DNA of 36,469 nt, from NCBI RefSeq assembly GCF_003149475.2, contig NZ_QFWV02000006.1:30109-66577 (forward strand). The letters run 5' to 3'. The notes beneath the pieces are model-generated. The model did not search any database and had not been told where the DNA came from. It worked only from the letters and a program-made list of their open reading frames with translations. This document shows positions 8,754 to 18,578 of this stretch, piece after piece. Made by a program: the position numbers and the translations under genes. This DNA is from Oceaniradius stylonematis (GTDB taxonomy: Bacteria; Pseudomonadota; Alphaproteobacteria; Rhizobiales; Rhizobiaceae). The first letter of the stretch is position 1, and every line of letters starts with the position of its first letter.

Positions 8754-11432
8754 TTGGACACGCGCGTGGCACACGATCTGGTTTACAGCTTTGCTCCCGG
8801 CCGCGTTCCGCCGGAGGGGATCGGCGAGGATGTGCTCGGCGGCAAGGGCGCCAACCTTGCCGAAATGAGCCGCGTCGGCCTTCCGGTCCCGCCCGGGTTC
8901 ACCATCACCACCGAAGTCTGCCGGGACTATCTCGCGGCAGGTCGCCGCTTTCCCGACGGCCTGAAAACGCAGGTCGAAAACGCACTGGCCGAAACCGCCG
9001 CGCTGCTCGGCAAGACGTTCGGCGCCGGTCCGGACCCGTTCCTCGTTTCGGTCCGCTCGGGCGCGCGTGTCTCCATGCCGGGCATGATGGACACGATCCT
9101 CAATCTCGGCCTCAACGACGATACCGTCGAGGCGCTGGCCGGGCGCACCGGCGACGCGCGCTTCGCCTATGACTGCTATCGCCGCTTCATCCAGATGTAT
9201 GCGACCGTCGTCATCGGCGTCGAGGACGGCGTGTTCGAGGAGCTTCTGGACGCGGCGCGCGACAAGGCCGGTGTCGGGCGCGACAATGAACTTGACGCCG
9301 ATGCGCTGCGCGCGCTTGTCGATGCCTACAAGGCGGCGATCATCGGCGACATGGACGAACCGTTCCCGCAGGATGTGCACGCCCAGCTCTGGGGCGCGAT
9401 CGGCGCTGTCTTTGAAAGCTGGAAAAATCCGCGCGCCGTGACGTTCCGCGCGCTGCACGCCATTCCCGACGACTGGGGCACCGCCGTCACGGTGCAGGCG
9501 ATGGTGTTCGGAAACTCGGGCACAAACTCGGCGACAGGGGTCGCCTTCACGCGCCACCCCTCGACGGGCGAAAAGCGTGTGTTCGGCGAATATCTGGTCA
9601 ATGCGCAGGGAGAAGACGTCGTCGCCGGCATCCGCACGCCCGACCCGCTGCTGCCCACCGGTCATCATGACGGTCACGCCATGAGCGAACGCATGCCCGA
9701 GGCGTTCGAGCGACTCAACGCGCTCGGCGAACGGCTCGAAGCCCATTTCGGCGACATGCAGGACATCGAGTTCACCGTCGATGACGGCACGCTGTGGCTG
9801 TTGCAGACGCGCAAGGGCAAGCGCACCGCCGATGCCGCCATCCGGATCGCCGTCGAACTGGCCGGCGAGGGCACGATCAGCCGCGAGGACGCGATCCTGC
9901 ATGTCGATCCCGCCCTTCTGGACATGCTGCTTCACCCCAGCGTCGATCCCGACGCCAAGCGGCAGGTCTTTGCGCGCGGTCTGCCGGCTTCGCCGGGCGC
10001 GGCGGCGGGCATGGTCGTGTTTTCATCGACGGCGGCCGAGGCGGCAAAGGCCGACGGCAAGCCGGTGATCCTCGTCCGGCCCGAGACCAGCCCCGACGAC
10101 ATTCACGGCATGGTGGCCGCCGAGGGCATCGTTACGACGCGCGGCGGCATGACCTCGCACGCCGCCGTGGTTGCGCGCGGCATGGGCAAACCCTGCATCA
10201 CCGCCGCATCCATGGTGCGCATCGACCCGGCGCGACGGACGATGCGCGCAGGCGCCATCACCGTCCGCGAAGGCGATTTTCTGACACTCGACGGTGCCGC
10301 CGGCGAGGTGCTGCTCGGCGAACTGCCCATGGTCCAGCGTCCACTGTCCGGCGATTTCGCCACGCTCATGGAATGGGCCGATTCGATCCGCCGCATGCGC
10401 GTGCGCGCCAATGCCGACGCCCTGAACGATGCCGAGGTTGCGCGCGGCTTCGGCGCCGAGGGCATCGGGCTCGTGCGGACCGAGAACGTGTTCCTCGAAG
10501 GCGACGGCCTTCAGGTGATGCGCGAGACCATCATGGCACCCGACGAGCGCAGCCGCCGGCTCGTTCTGGACCGTCTGCTGCCGATCCATCGCGACACGTT
10601 CGTGGCGCTGTTTGAGAAGATGGCCGGTCTTCCGGTTTCCATCCGTCTGCTCGATCCGCCGCTGCAGGAGTTCCTGCCCAACGACGATGAAGAACTTGGC
10701 CGGGTGGCCGAAGAGATGGGCATGGCCGTCGATGATTTGCGCCGCCGCGCCGACGAGTTGCACGAGATCAACCCGATGCTCGGCAATCGCGGCGCCCGCC
10801 TGGCGATCTGCTATCCGGAGATTGCCGAAATGCAGACCCGCGCCATCATCGAAGCGGCTATCATCGCCGGCGAACGGAGCGGCGCGCCGGTCGTCCCCGA
10901 AATCGTCGTCCCTCTGGTCGCCTATTATGCCGAGTTGCGCCACCTGCGCGAGCGCATCGACGCGATCGCCGCCGATGCCAAGAGCCGGCATGACAGCGAC
11001 ATCCGCCATCTTGTGGGGTGTATCATCGAATTGCCGCGCGCGGCGATCCGCGCCGATCTGATCGCCGGCGCCGCCGATTTCTTCTCCTTCGGCACCAACG
11101 ATCTGACCCAGACGACGCTGGGCATCTCGCGCGACGATGCCTCGCATTTCCTGACGCGATACCTCGACGAAGGGATCATCGAACGCGATCCGTTCATCAA
11201 TCTGGACCGCGAAGGCGTCGGCGAGATCATCCGCATGGCCGTCGACAAGGGCCGCGCCGCCCATCCGGGCATCGTCATGGCGATCACCGGCGAACATGGC
11301 GGCGACCCCGAATCCATCGCGTTTTGCGAGGAAATCGGGCTCGACTATGTCTCTTGCTCGCCCTATCGCGTCCCCGTCGCGCGTCTTGCGGCGGCGCAGG
11401 CGGCGATCCGCGCCAACCGCGGAACGCTTTGA
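8754..11432 (+). CDS. ppdK: Pyruvate, phosphate dikinase
   Basis: Interconverts pyruvate, ATP and phosphate with phosphoenolpyruvate, AMP and diphosphate. The start is TTG 8754, 5 bp after a strong AAGGGGGAG; a longer ATG-initiated frame exists but lacks a ribosome site. The 892-residue protein has the N-terminal nucleotide-grasp domain (GGKGANLAEM, VSVRSGARVSMPGMMDT), the swivelling phosphohistidine domain with GGMTSHAAVVARGMGKPC (H469), and the C-terminal PEP/pyruvate TIM barrel with FFSFGTNDLTQTT, GEHGGDP and the catalytic cysteine in YVSCSPYRVP (C868). The length matches the PPDK family, not PEP synthase. It lies 94 bp after smc; no PDRP regulator is adjacent. Confidence 0.97.
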   Translation: MDTRVAHDLVYSFAPGRVPPEGIGEDVLGGKGANLAEMSRVGLPVPPGFTITTEVCRDYLAAGRRFPDGLKTQVENALAETAALLGKTFGAGPDPFLVSVRSGARVSMPGMMDTILNLGLNDDTVEALAGRTGDARFAYDCYRRFIQMYATVVIGVEDGVFEELLDAARDKAGVGRDNELDADALRALVDAYKAAIIGDMDEPFPQDVHAQLWGAIGAVFESWKNPRAVTFRALHAIPDDWGTAVTVQAMVFGNSGTNSATGVAFTRHPSTGEKRVFGEYLVNAQGEDVVAGIRTPDPLLPTGHHDGHAMSERMPEAFERLNALGERLEAHFGDMQDIEFTVDDGTLWLLQTRKGKRTADAAIRIAVELAGEGTISREDAILHVDPALLDMLLHPSVDPDAKRQVFARGLPASPGAAAGMVVFSSTAAEAAKADGKPVILVRPETSPDDIHGMVAAEGIVTTRGGMTSHAAVVARGMGKPCITAASMVRIDPARRTMRAGAITVREGDFLTLDGAAGEVLLGELPMVQRPLSGDFATLMEWADSIRRMRVRANADALNDAEVARGFGAEGIGLVRTENVFLEGDGLQVMRETIMAPDERSRRLVLDRLLPIHRDTFVALFEKMAGLPVSIRLLDPPLQEFLPNDDEELGRVAEEMGMAVDDLRRRADELHEINPMLGNRGARLAICYPEIAEMQTRAIIEAAIIAGERSGAPVVPEIVVPLVAYYAELRHLRERIDAIAADAKSRHDSDIRHLVGCIIELPRAAIRADLIAGAADFFSFGTNDLTQTTLGISRDDASHFLTRYLDEGIIERDPFINLDREGVGEIIRMAVDKGRAAHPGIVMAITGEHGGDPESIAFCEEIGLDYVSCSPYRVPVARLAAAQAAIRANRGTL

Positions 11433-11443
11433 TCTTCAGGGCG

Positions 11444-11818
11444 TCACCGAGCCGTCTCGATCAGATCGTACCAGGCCAGCGCGACGGCGGCGCCATGGTC
11501 AAGGCAGGTGCATTGTGCGCTGACGGCAACAGCCGCGCCGTCACGATCGAGCGTGACGAAGGCAAATTGCGGCGAGGCGTCGTCGGCCTCCTGCCAGGCG
11601 GCGGCCGCCACGCGCTGGGCGTCGGGATCGTCGAACACCGGCAGGTTGAACAGGAATGTCAGCCCGCATGCGGCGCAGGCGGCGCGCACGCTGGACTCGA
11701 ATCCCTCGGACACGATGTCCGCCGATGCCATCGCAAGTTCGAACTCGATCTGCTTGAGCGAGATGGCGCGCGCGACCGCGTCGCCGGTTTCGGCGCGTGC
11801 CGATAGGGTTGCAGTCAT
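11444..11818 (-). CDS. Small hypothetical protein with two cysteine pairs
   Basis: 124 residues from ATG 11818, which has an excellent Shine-Dalgarno (GGAGG read on the minus strand near 11826-11830), so the gene is probably real. I do not recognise the family. It shows CAAC (C48, C51) and CTC (C103, C105 followed by L-D-H), an acidic middle (FDDPDAQ, EADDASPQ) and no signal peptide or membrane helix. Four cysteines could suggest metal binding, but spacing is irregular and this is speculation. It converges on ppdK (11 bp gap) and diverges from the DUF1499 gene. Confidence 0.7.
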   Translation of the reverse strand: MTATLSARAETGDAVARAISLKQIEFELAMASADIVSEGFESSVRAACAACGLTFLFNLPVFDDPDAQRVAAAAWQEADDASPQFAFVTLDRDGAAVAVSAQCTCLDHGAAVALAWYDLIETAR

Positions 11819-11977
11819 CGGGTACCTCCTGCCGCACGCCCCGCAGCCGGGATCAGACTTGCCGCGCTCCGCGGCCATTGTGCGGCAAACGGCACGCCCG
11901 CCTTTAACTTTGCGCTGCAAGGCGGTAACGCTGCGTGAAAGCCGGTCGGGCATCGGCGCACGGATTGAGAGCCAGCC

Positions 11978-12748
11978 ATGCTGCTGACAGCGACATTGCC
12001 GAGCCGCAGGCCATCGCGCTCCGCGCGATGGGCTCTCAACCTGGCGGTGTTCCTGCCGGTCCTAGCCGGGCTTTCCATTCTGGCCCATCGCGGCACGCTG
12101 ATCGACACGCCCACTCTGCTTGTCCTTGTGGCGCTGTGCGGCTTGCTGTGCCTTTTGGGGCTGTTGCTGTTCGCCTTTGGCCTGCGCAGCCTGTGGGTGC
12201 ATGGAACCCGCGGCGGCCGCCGTCTGTCATGGGCTCTTTTTCTCTTGATGCCGTTCGTCGTCCTTTATGCGATTGCCGCACTCGCATGGGCTCTGCGGCC
12301 CGCCTTATCGGACGTCTCGACGGACCTGATCGATCCGCCGGTCTTTGCCTCCGAGCGGCGTGCCCATGGCACCGGGGCGCCGGCCGTGGTCGCCGGCCGC
12401 CTGCACGATGGCTATCCCGAACTGCTCGGAACAAGGTTCAAGGCACCGCTCGACGCCACCGACGGCGTCGTCACCGAAGTCGCCGAAACCCTTGGCTGGC
12501 AGCGGGTTCGCGGCCGCGGCCGGATCGGCGCCGATGACGAACTGTTCGTCGAATATGCCTACAAGACGCCTGTGCTGAACATGCCGGTGCAGATCGTGGT
12601 CCGGACGACGGACGAGGGCGAGACGACCTTCGTCGACGTGCGCGCGCGCATGCCGCATCTGCGGCACGATCTCGGCATCAGTGCGGGCATCGTCCGCCGC
12701 TTTCTCGCCGATGTCGACTATGAGATGATCGGGATTGCCGAGCCGTGA
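11978..12748 (+). CDS. DUF1499 domain membrane protein
   Basis: A 256-residue protein with three predicted membrane helices (about 19-38, 45-70 and 84-107) and a C-terminal DUF1499 domain (about 110-256) with DVSTDLIDPPVF, YPELLGTRF, FVEYAYKTPVLNMP and FVDVRARMPHLRHDLGISAGIVRRFLADVD. DUF1499 proteins are widespread in proteobacteria and their function is unknown. The soluble domain probably sits on one membrane face. The start at 11978 has only a weak purine stretch upstream. The stop is 9 bp from that of the convergent MBL-fold gene. Confidence 0.85.
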   Translation: MLLTATLPSRRPSRSARWALNLAVFLPVLAGLSILAHRGTLIDTPTLLVLVALCGLLCLLGLLLFAFGLRSLWVHGTRGGRRLSWALFLLMPFVVLYAIAALAWALRPALSDVSTDLIDPPVFASERRAHGTGAPAVVAGRLHDGYPELLGTRFKAPLDATDGVVTEVAETLGWQRVRGRGRIGADDELFVEYAYKTPVLNMPVQIVVRTTDEGETTFVDVRARMPHLRHDLGISAGIVRRFLADVDYEMIGIAEP

Positions 12749-12760
12749 CCGGTGCGGTCA
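12746..12760. terminator. Palindrome spanning both stop codons of convergent DUF1499 and MBL-fold genes
   Basis: TGACCG, GTG, CGGTCA: a perfect 6-bp inverted repeat whose outer triplets are the TGA stops of the two converging genes. A 3-base loop would be tight for RNA and there is no T-run, so terminator function is weakly supported. The geometry repeats that of 2139-2156. Confidence 0.3.
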
Positions 12761-13675
12761 GGCCGGTTCGAAGTCCCCGCCGATCGCCGGCGGCCCATCG
12801 GTGCGCACAAGCCCTCGCGCTACCATGTCTTCGAGATGCGCCAGAACGGACAGGCCGGCAGCGCCGTGCAGGCGCGGGTCGGTGTCCCGGTAGATGTTGG
12901 CCACCATGGCCGGGATCGTCCGGTCGCCGGCGCGCAGACGTTCAAGGATCGCCCGTTCGCGCATCTTGCGGTGCGTCTTGAGCCCGCGCACGAAGGGGGC
13001 CGGGTTGTCGATCGCCCCGCCATGACCGGGCAGATAGAGACGGTCCGTGTCCCCGCGCCGGGCCATTGCGTCAAGCGACGCCATATAGTCGCTCATCGCT
13101 CCGTCCGGGGGCGCGACGATCGACGTCGCCCAGCCCATGATGTGGTCGCCTGTAAAAACCGTGCCGGTGCCCGAAAGCGCAAATGCCAGATGGTTCGCCG
13201 CATGGCCCGGTGTCGCAATCGTTTCCAGCCGCCAGCCGTCGCCTTCGACGGTTTCGCCATGCTTCAGTGTCCGGTCCGGCACATGCTCGCGGTCGGCCGC
13301 CGCATCGAGCGGATTGATCTCGCCGATATGCAGGTCGCGGGCGGCGTGATGGACGGCCGCACCGACGATGGCCGCGCCGGTCAGATCGCGCAGCTTGCGT
13401 GAAAGGGGCGAATGGTCGGCATGCGTATGGGTGATGACGATATGGCTGACAGGGCGGCCATCGATGGCCCGGAGAAGCGCTTGCAGATGTTCCGGATCGT
13501 CCGGACCGGGATCGATGACCGCAAGCGTCTCGGCGCCGATCAGATAGCTGTTGGTGCCGCGAAAGGTGAAGGCGGAGGGATTGTTGGCGGTGATGCGCGC
13601 CACGCCGGCGGTCACCGGAACCGCCTCGCCATAGTGCGGTTCGAAACCCAGCGAAAAGGAAGGGGATTGGCTCAC
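12758..13675 (-). CDS. MBL-fold metallo-hydrolase (LACTB2-like, with C-terminal winged helix)
   Basis: 305 residues. The zinc-binding motif is HTHADH (H83, H85, D87, H88), with further ligands H158 (TPGHAANH), D177 (FTGDHIMG) and H218 (LPGHGG). After the lactamase fold, residues about 225-290 form a helical winged-helix-like domain (THRKMRERAILERLRAGDRTIPAMV, then LSVLAHLEDMVARGLV). This arrangement is typical of the LACTB2/BLACT_WH group of hydrolases. The substrate is unknown: members include thioesterases, glyoxalase II-like enzymes and RNases. It is divergent from xdhA across 212 bp, and there is no obvious functional link to purine oxidation. Confidence 0.88.
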   Translation of the reverse strand: MSQSPSFSLGFEPHYGEAVPVTAGVARITANNPSAFTFRGTNSYLIGAETLAVIDPGPDDPEHLQALLRAIDGRPVSHIVITHTHADHSPLSRKLRDLTGAAIVGAAVHHAARDLHIGEINPLDAAADREHVPDRTLKHGETVEGDGWRLETIATPGHAANHLAFALSGTGTVFTGDHIMGWATSIVAPPDGAMSDYMASLDAMARRGDTDRLYLPGHGGAIDNPAPFVRGLKTHRKMRERAILERLRAGDRTIPAMVANIYRDTDPRLHGAAGLSVLAHLEDMVARGLVRTDGPPAIGGDFEPA

Positions 13676-13802
13676 GCGCGGCGCTTTGCTGTTGTCGCCT
13701 TTCGGCAGGTCGTGCGGGTCGTCCTATACGACCGATCGGCGCGGCGCGAAAGTGCGGTGCAAAAGCCGGGCGGAAACCGGCGACGCTTTTTCGGGTGCCG
13801 CC

Positions 13803-13830
13803 TTGCGCTCGCCTTCAACCAAAGTACACA
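13803..13830 (+). promoter_or_regulatory. Possible promoter for xdhAB
   Basis: TTGCGC at 13803-13808 and TACACA at 13825-13830 are separated by 16 bases, about 58 bp upstream of the xdhA ATG in the divergent gap. Both hexamers are imperfect matches to sigma-70 consensus, so this is only a suggestion. Confidence 0.25.
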
Positions 13831-13887
13831 TTGTCCGTCAGACGATCCGGCAACCGAACCAACCCGGTGCCGGCGCGAGGAGCACAT

Positions 13888-15300
13888 ATGACGACCCACA
13901 CCGCCTTTGTTCTCAACGGGCAGCCTGTGGCCACCGAGGTCCGGCCCGATACGACCGTGCTCGACCTGCTGCGCGATCATCTGGGCCGCAAGGGCACAAA
14001 GGAAGGCTGCGCCGAGGGCGATTGCGGTGCGTGCACGATTCTGTTCAGGCGCGGCGGTGATGCAGAAGCGCCGATGCTGGCCGCCAATTCCTGCATCATG
14101 TCGGTGGCGCAGATCGATGGCGGCGAGATCGTCACCGTCGAGGGGCTGGCCGGCGAGGGTGCCGTGCTCAACGCCGTGCAGGACGAGATGGCCAAGAACG
14201 GGTCTTCTCAGTGCGGCTTCTGCACGCCTGGCATCGCCGTGGCGTTGACGGGCCTTCTGGCGCGCAATCCCGATCCCGACGAGGGCGCGATCCACGACGC
14301 TCTGGCGGGCAATCTTTGCCGCTGCACGGGGTACCGGCCAATCGTCGATGCGGCGAAGGCCGCTGCCGCGCGCGTTCGCATCGAACCGGCGCCGGCGGTC
14401 GATGAGAACCTTGTGACGTCGCACACCGATGCGGGCGGCGCGACGGCTCACAGGCCGCGCGATCTGCGGGGCCTGCTGATGCTGCGGCGTGACCACCCCG
14501 ATGCGGTACTGCTCGCTGGCGGCACGGATCTGGGCGTACCGCTGGCCGGTTACGAGACCCGTTGGCCGGAAACGATCACCACCGGCCATGTCGCCGAGCT
14601 GCGCCGGACCGACACCGGCGACGATCACTGGACGTTCGGCGCGGCGATCACGTGGGAAGAGGTGCTCGATGCAGTCGGCCAGGACTATCCCTCCTTCGCC
14701 ACGCTCATCCGCCGTTTCGGCTCGACGCAGATCCGGTCCATGGGCACGATTGGCGGCAATATCGGCACCGCCAGCCCGATCGGTGACGGCCCGCCCGCAC
14801 TGATCGCGCTCGGCGCGACCATCACGCTCGTTTCGCTTGAAGACGGAGAGCGGACGATGCCGCTCGAGAACTTCTTTCTCGATTACCGCAAGACCCAGCT
14901 GCGTGCCGATGAAGTGATCGCAAGCGTCACCGTGCCGCGCGCGAAGGTCGGTGAAACCATGCGGACCTACAAGATCTCCAAGCGCTATGACCAGGACATC
15001 TCGACGGTGTGCGGCGCCTATTGGCTTGCGATGGACAACGGAACAGTTGCCGATATCCGCATCGCCTATGGCGGCATGGCGGCAATCCCCACACGCGCGC
15101 CGAACGCCGAAGCCGCCTTGCGCGGCAAGGTCTTGACGCCTGAAACCGCGCGCGAGGCCGGAAAAGCGCTGGCTGCGGACTTCAAACCCTTGACCGACTG
15201 GCGCGGCTCGGCCGTCTACCGGCAGCGCGTCGCCGCGAACCTGATCGAACGGCTGGCCCGCGATGTGGCCGGCGAAACCGTGGAGGTGATGGCGCTGTGA
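13888..15300 (+). CDS. xdhA: Xanthine dehydrogenase small subunit (2Fe-2S and FAD)
   Basis: Electron-transfer subunit of molybdenum xanthine dehydrogenase, which oxidises hypoxanthine and xanthine to urate. The 470-residue protein starts at ATG 13888, preceded by GCGAGGAG. Its plant-type ferredoxin domain has C41, C46, C49 and C69; the second 2Fe-2S domain has CGFC (C109, C112) and LCRC (C144, C146). The FAD-binding domain follows from about residue 185 ([10 protein letters not shown], then [25 protein letters not shown]), and then the CO-dehydrogenase flavoprotein C-terminal domain. This is the two-subunit Rhodobacter-type arrangement. Its stop overlaps the xdhB start (GTGA), so the two are translationally coupled. 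Confidence 0.95.
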   Translation: MTTHTAFVLNGQPVATEVRPDTTVLDLLRDHLGRKGTKEGCAEGDCGACTILFRRGGDAEAPMLAANSCIMSVAQIDGGEIVTVEGLAGEGAVLNAVQDEMAKNGSSQCGFCTPGIAVALTGLLARNPDPDEGAIHDALAGNLCRCTGYRPIVDAAKAAAARVRIEPAPAVDENLVTSHTDAGGATAHRPRDLRGLLMLRRDHPDAVLLAGGTDLGVPLAGYETRWPETITTGHVAELRRTDTGDDHWTFGAAITWEEVLDAVGQDYPSFATLIRRFGSTQIRSMGTIGGNIGTASPIGDGPPALIALGATITLVSLEDGERTMPLENFFLDYRKTQLRADEVIASVTVPRAKVGETMRTYKISKRYDQDISTVCGAYWLAMDNGTVADIRIAYGGMAAIPTRAPNAEAALRGKVLTPETAREAGKALAADFKPLTDWRGSAVYRQRVAANLIERLARDVAGETVEVMAL

Positions 15301-17618
15301 ACGAGCACGTCCAGCCGGTCCACCGAGCCGTCGTCGGCAAGGGCATCGCCCATGACAGCGCGAAGAAACACGTCAGCGGCCAGGCCGTCTATATCGATGA
15401 CATGGCCGACATGCCCGGCACGCTCCATGCCGCGCTGATCCTGTCGCCGGTGGCGAAGGGCACGCTCAACGGCGTCGATGCATCCGAGGCGGCCGCGATG
15501 GACGGTGTGGTCGCGATCGTCACCGCTGACGACATACCCGGCCATAACGACATCGCGCCGATCCTGTCGGGTGAACCGCTTTTTGCCGAGAAGGCGCTCG
15601 ACTATGTTGGCATGCCCGTTGGCGCCGTGGCCGCCGAAACCTTCGAGCAGGCGGTGCGCGCGGCGCACGCCGTTCAACTCGATCTGACCGAGCAAACGCC
15701 GGTTCTCGACATCGAGGAGGCGCATGCGCGCGGCGATCACGTCATCGCGCCGCAGCGGCTGGTCTCCGGCGATGTCGATGCTGCGCTCGAAAAGGCCGAC
15801 CGCATCGTCGAAGGCCGGCTGGAGATCGGCGGGCAGGATCACTTCTATCTCGAAACCCAGATCGCCTATGCCATTCCGGGCGAGGATGGCGACATGACCG
15901 TCCATTCCTCGACCCAGCACCCCACCGAGGTGCAGCACCATGTGGCGCATGTTCTGGGCGGCTTTGCGAACGCCGTCGACGTGCAGGTGCGGCGCATGGG
16001 CGGCGGCTTTGGCGGCAAGGAAAGCCAGGCGACGATCATCGCCTGCGCGGCGGCGCTTTTGGCGCGCAAGACCGGCCGTCCGGTCAGGATGCGGCTGAAG
16101 CGGTCCGCCGACATGTCGGCGACGGGAAAACGCCACGACATGGTGTCGAAATGGCGGATCGGCGTGACCGATCAAGGACGCATCGTCGGCGCCGATGTCG
16201 AATATCTCGCGCGCGCCGGCAACACCGCGGATCTGACCGGACCCGTGATCACGCGGTCGCTGACCCACACCGACAATGCCTATCATTTCCCTGCCGCGCG
16301 CTTTGTCGGCCATGCCTGCAAGACCAACACCGTGTCGAACACCGCGTTTCGTGGCTTTGGCGGGCCGCAAGGGGTGATCACCTCAGAGGCGATGATCGAC
16401 CAGATCGCGCGTGAACTGGAGATGGACCCAAACCGCGTCCGCGCCATCAACTATTACGGGCCGGATACCGGCGAGACGACGCCATACGGCCAGCCTGTCG
16501 AGCAGAACCGGCTCGTCGAAGTCACCGATCTGGTGCTGCAATCGGCGCAATGGCAGCACCGCCGCGCCGAGATCGATGCGCACAACGCCACCGATCCGGT
16601 GATCCGGCGCGGCCTGGCGATGATGCCGGTCAAGTTCGGCATTTCCTTCAACCTGCCCTCGCTCAACCAGGCGGGCGCGCTGGTCCATGTCTATCAGGAC
16701 GGTTCGGTGCATCTGAACCATGGCGGCACCGAGATGGGGCAGGGCCTGTTCGTCAAGGTCGCCCAGGTCGTCGCCGAGGTTTTCCAGCTCGACATCGAAG
16801 CGGTCAAGATCACCGCGACGCACACCGGCAAGGTGCCCAACACGTCGCCGACCGCCGCATCGACCGGCTCCGATTTGAACGGCATGGCCGCCTTCAAGGC
16901 CGCGACCGCCATCCGCGATCGCATGACGCCGGTCGCGGCCAGGCACTTCGATGTGCCCCAAGACGAGATCGTCTTCCGCGAAGGCCGGGTGCATGCCGGA
17001 AACAGGTCGATTTCCTTTGCCGAACTGGCGCGGATGAGCTGGGCCGAGCGCGTCTCGCTGTCCGAGGCCGGCCATTATGCGACGCCGAAAATCCACTGGG
17101 ACGGCAAGGCGATGAAGGGCCGGCCGTTTTTCTATTTCACCTATGGTGCGGCGGTCGCCGAAGTCGCCATCGACACGCTGACCGGCGAGAACCGTTGCCT
17201 GCGCGCCGACATATTGCAGGATTGCGGCGCCTCGCTGAACACCGCCATCGATCTCGGTCAGATCGAGGGCGCTTTCGTCCAGGGCATGGGCTGGCTGACC
17301 TGCGAGGAGTTGTGGTGGGACGACAAGGGCCGGCTTCGCACGGTCGGCCCATCGACCTACAAGATCCCCGGCTCGCGCGATGTGCCGCCGGATTTCAACG
17401 TCGCGATCCTCGAAAGCGCGCCGAACGCGGAGGAAACCGTCTTCCGCTCCAAAGCCGTCGGCGAACCGCCGCTGATGCTGGCCGTCTCGGTCTGGCTGGC
17501 GCTGAGAGACGCGGTCGCCTCCTGCGGCGAGCCGGGACTGTCGCCCAACCTGCGGACGCCGGCAACGCCGGAGGCGGTGCTCGACGCCATCGACGATATC
17601 CGGGCGCGGTCGGCGTAA
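15297..17618 (+). CDS. xdhB: Xanthine dehydrogenase large subunit (molybdopterin-binding)
   Basis: Catalytic subunit carrying the molybdopterin cofactor. The 773-residue protein begins at GTG 15297, overlapping xdhA by 4 bp, with GGAGGTGAT at 15282-15290 as ribosome site. Motifs are GGGFGGKE near residue 235, FRGFGGPQG near 351, the QGMGW segment, and VGEPPLMLA with E723, the position of the catalytic general base in xanthine oxidoreductases. The length matches Rhodobacter XdhB. The usual third gene, xdhC, which loads sulfurated cofactor, does not follow: the next gene is cysQ after 139 bp. Confidence 0.95.
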   Translation: MNEHVQPVHRAVVGKGIAHDSAKKHVSGQAVYIDDMADMPGTLHAALILSPVAKGTLNGVDASEAAAMDGVVAIVTADDIPGHNDIAPILSGEPLFAEKALDYVGMPVGAVAAETFEQAVRAAHAVQLDLTEQTPVLDIEEAHARGDHVIAPQRLVSGDVDAALEKADRIVEGRLEIGGQDHFYLETQIAYAIPGEDGDMTVHSSTQHPTEVQHHVAHVLGGFANAVDVQVRRMGGGFGGKESQATIIACAAALLARKTGRPVRMRLKRSADMSATGKRHDMVSKWRIGVTDQGRIVGADVEYLARAGNTADLTGPVITRSLTHTDNAYHFPAARFVGHACKTNTVSNTAFRGFGGPQGVITSEAMIDQIARELEMDPNRVRAINYYGPDTGETTPYGQPVEQNRLVEVTDLVLQSAQWQHRRAEIDAHNATDPVIRRGLAMMPVKFGISFNLPSLNQAGALVHVYQDGSVHLNHGGTEMGQGLFVKVAQVVAEVFQLDIEAVKITATHTGKVPNTSPTAASTGSDLNGMAAFKAATAIRDRMTPVAARHFDVPQDEIVFREGRVHAGNRSISFAELARMSWAERVSLSEAGHYATPKIHWDGKAMKGRPFFYFTYGAAVAEVAIDTLTGENRCLRADILQDCGASLNTAIDLGQIEGAFVQGMGWLTCEELWWDDKGRLRTVGPSTYKIPGSRDVPPDFNVAILESAPNAEETVFRSKAVGEPPLMLAVSVWLALRDAVASCGEPGLSPNLRTPATPEAVLDAIDDIRARSA

Positions 17619-17636
17619 CGCATCCGATGACCGGTC

Positions 17637-17654
17637 CGGAAGAATATTTCTCCG
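17637..17654. promoter_or_regulatory. Imperfect AT-centred palindrome upstream of cysQ
   Basis: CGGAAGAATATTTCTCCG matches its reverse complement at 14 of 18 positions, with an AATATT core in GC-rich surroundings. It lies about 20 bp after xdhB and about 104 bp before cysQ. It could be a LysR-type operator for the sulfate-activation operon or part of the xdhB 3' end; neither is demonstrated. Confidence 0.25.
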
Positions 17655-17757
17655 AAGGCCGGCCGGTTAGACGTTCAGACTTCGCCACGGCGCCGACAAG
17701 CGTCTACCCATTGCGTCAACCTGACGGAACGCGATGGGCATTTGCCAATCAACCACC

Positions 17758-18561
17758 ATGAGCACGATCATGCTGACATCGCTGATACCCACCGTCCGCC
17801 GCGCCGGCCGCGCGGCGCTTGAGGTCTATTCGGGCGACATCGAGGTGCGCCGCAAGGCCGATTGCACACCTGTGACCGAAGCCGACATCGCCGTCGACGA
17901 GATCGTCGTCTCGGCCTTGCAAAAGGCCTATCCGGCGATCCCGGTCGTCAGCGAGGAGCGCGTGGCCAGTCTCGAAGCGGCGCGCGGCGCCCATCGTTTC
18001 TTTCTGGTCGACCCGATCGACGGCACCAAGGAGTTCATCCGCAGGACCGGCGAATTCACGATCAACATCGCCTTGGTCGAAGGCGGCGTTCCGGTGGCCG
18101 GCATCGTCCATGCGCCGGCGCTTGGGCGCCTGTTCATCGCCGAACCGGGCGCGAATGCCGAGGAACTGTGCGAGCGCGACATACGCACCGCGCTCAAGGT
18201 GCGCCCGTGCGGCGACGACAGCGACCTGGTGGCGCTTGCGAGCCGGTTTCACGATTCCGCCGCGACGCGCGCCTTCCTGCGAGACCATGCGATCGAAAGC
18301 TGCATCACCGCCGGCTCGTCGCTCAAATTCTGTGTGCTGGCCGCGGGCAAGGCTGACATCTATCCGCGCTTCGGCCCGACCATGGAGTGGGACACCGCTG
18401 CCGGCCATGCGGTGCTCGCTGCCGCAGGCGGCGAAGTGGTGACCGCCGACGGCCAGCCGCTCGCCTACGGCAAACCCGGATACCGCAACCCCGATTTCAT
18501 CGCCTCGTCGCCCGGAGCGCGCGCACGCTGCATGGGTAAATCCGCCGGCACCGGCACCTGA
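17758..18561 (+). CDS. cysQ: 3'(2'),5'-bisphosphate nucleotidase CysQ
   Basis: Hydrolyses 3'-phosphoadenosine 5'-phosphate (PAP), the by-product of PAPS use, to AMP. It is a 267-residue member of the inositol monophosphatase superfamily with [10 protein letters not shown] (39-48), the metal ligands SEE at 65-67, DPIDGTKEF (D85, D88) and the second metal motif [10 protein letters not shown] (W211, D212). The lithium-sensitive phosphatase fold and the neighbours cysD and cysNC fix the assignment. The start is uncertain: ATG 17734, 17758 and 17770 are all in frame and none has a strong Shine-Dalgarno; 17758 or 17770 best fits the CysQ N-terminus. cysD starts 17 bp downstream. Confidence 0.93.
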   Translation: MSTIMLTSLIPTVRRAGRAALEVYSGDIEVRRKADCTPVTEADIAVDEIVVSALQKAYPAIPVVSEERVASLEAARGAHRFFLVDPIDGTKEFIRRTGEFTINIALVEGGVPVAGIVHAPALGRLFIAEPGANAEELCERDIRTALKVRPCGDDSDLVALASRFHDSAATRAFLRDHAIESCITAGSSLKFCVLAAGKADIYPRFGPTMEWDTAAGHAVLAAAGGEVVTADGQPLAYGKPGYRNPDFIASSPGARARCMGKSAGTGT

Positions 18562-18578
18562 CACCGAAGGAAACCGCC

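Noticed and set aside
5858-8761. Very long open frame on the minus strand opposite smc
   Set aside because: It is a shadow of the GC-rich, codon-biased smc gene; its translation is Arg/Gly-rich with no family resemblance, while the plus frame has every SMC motif.
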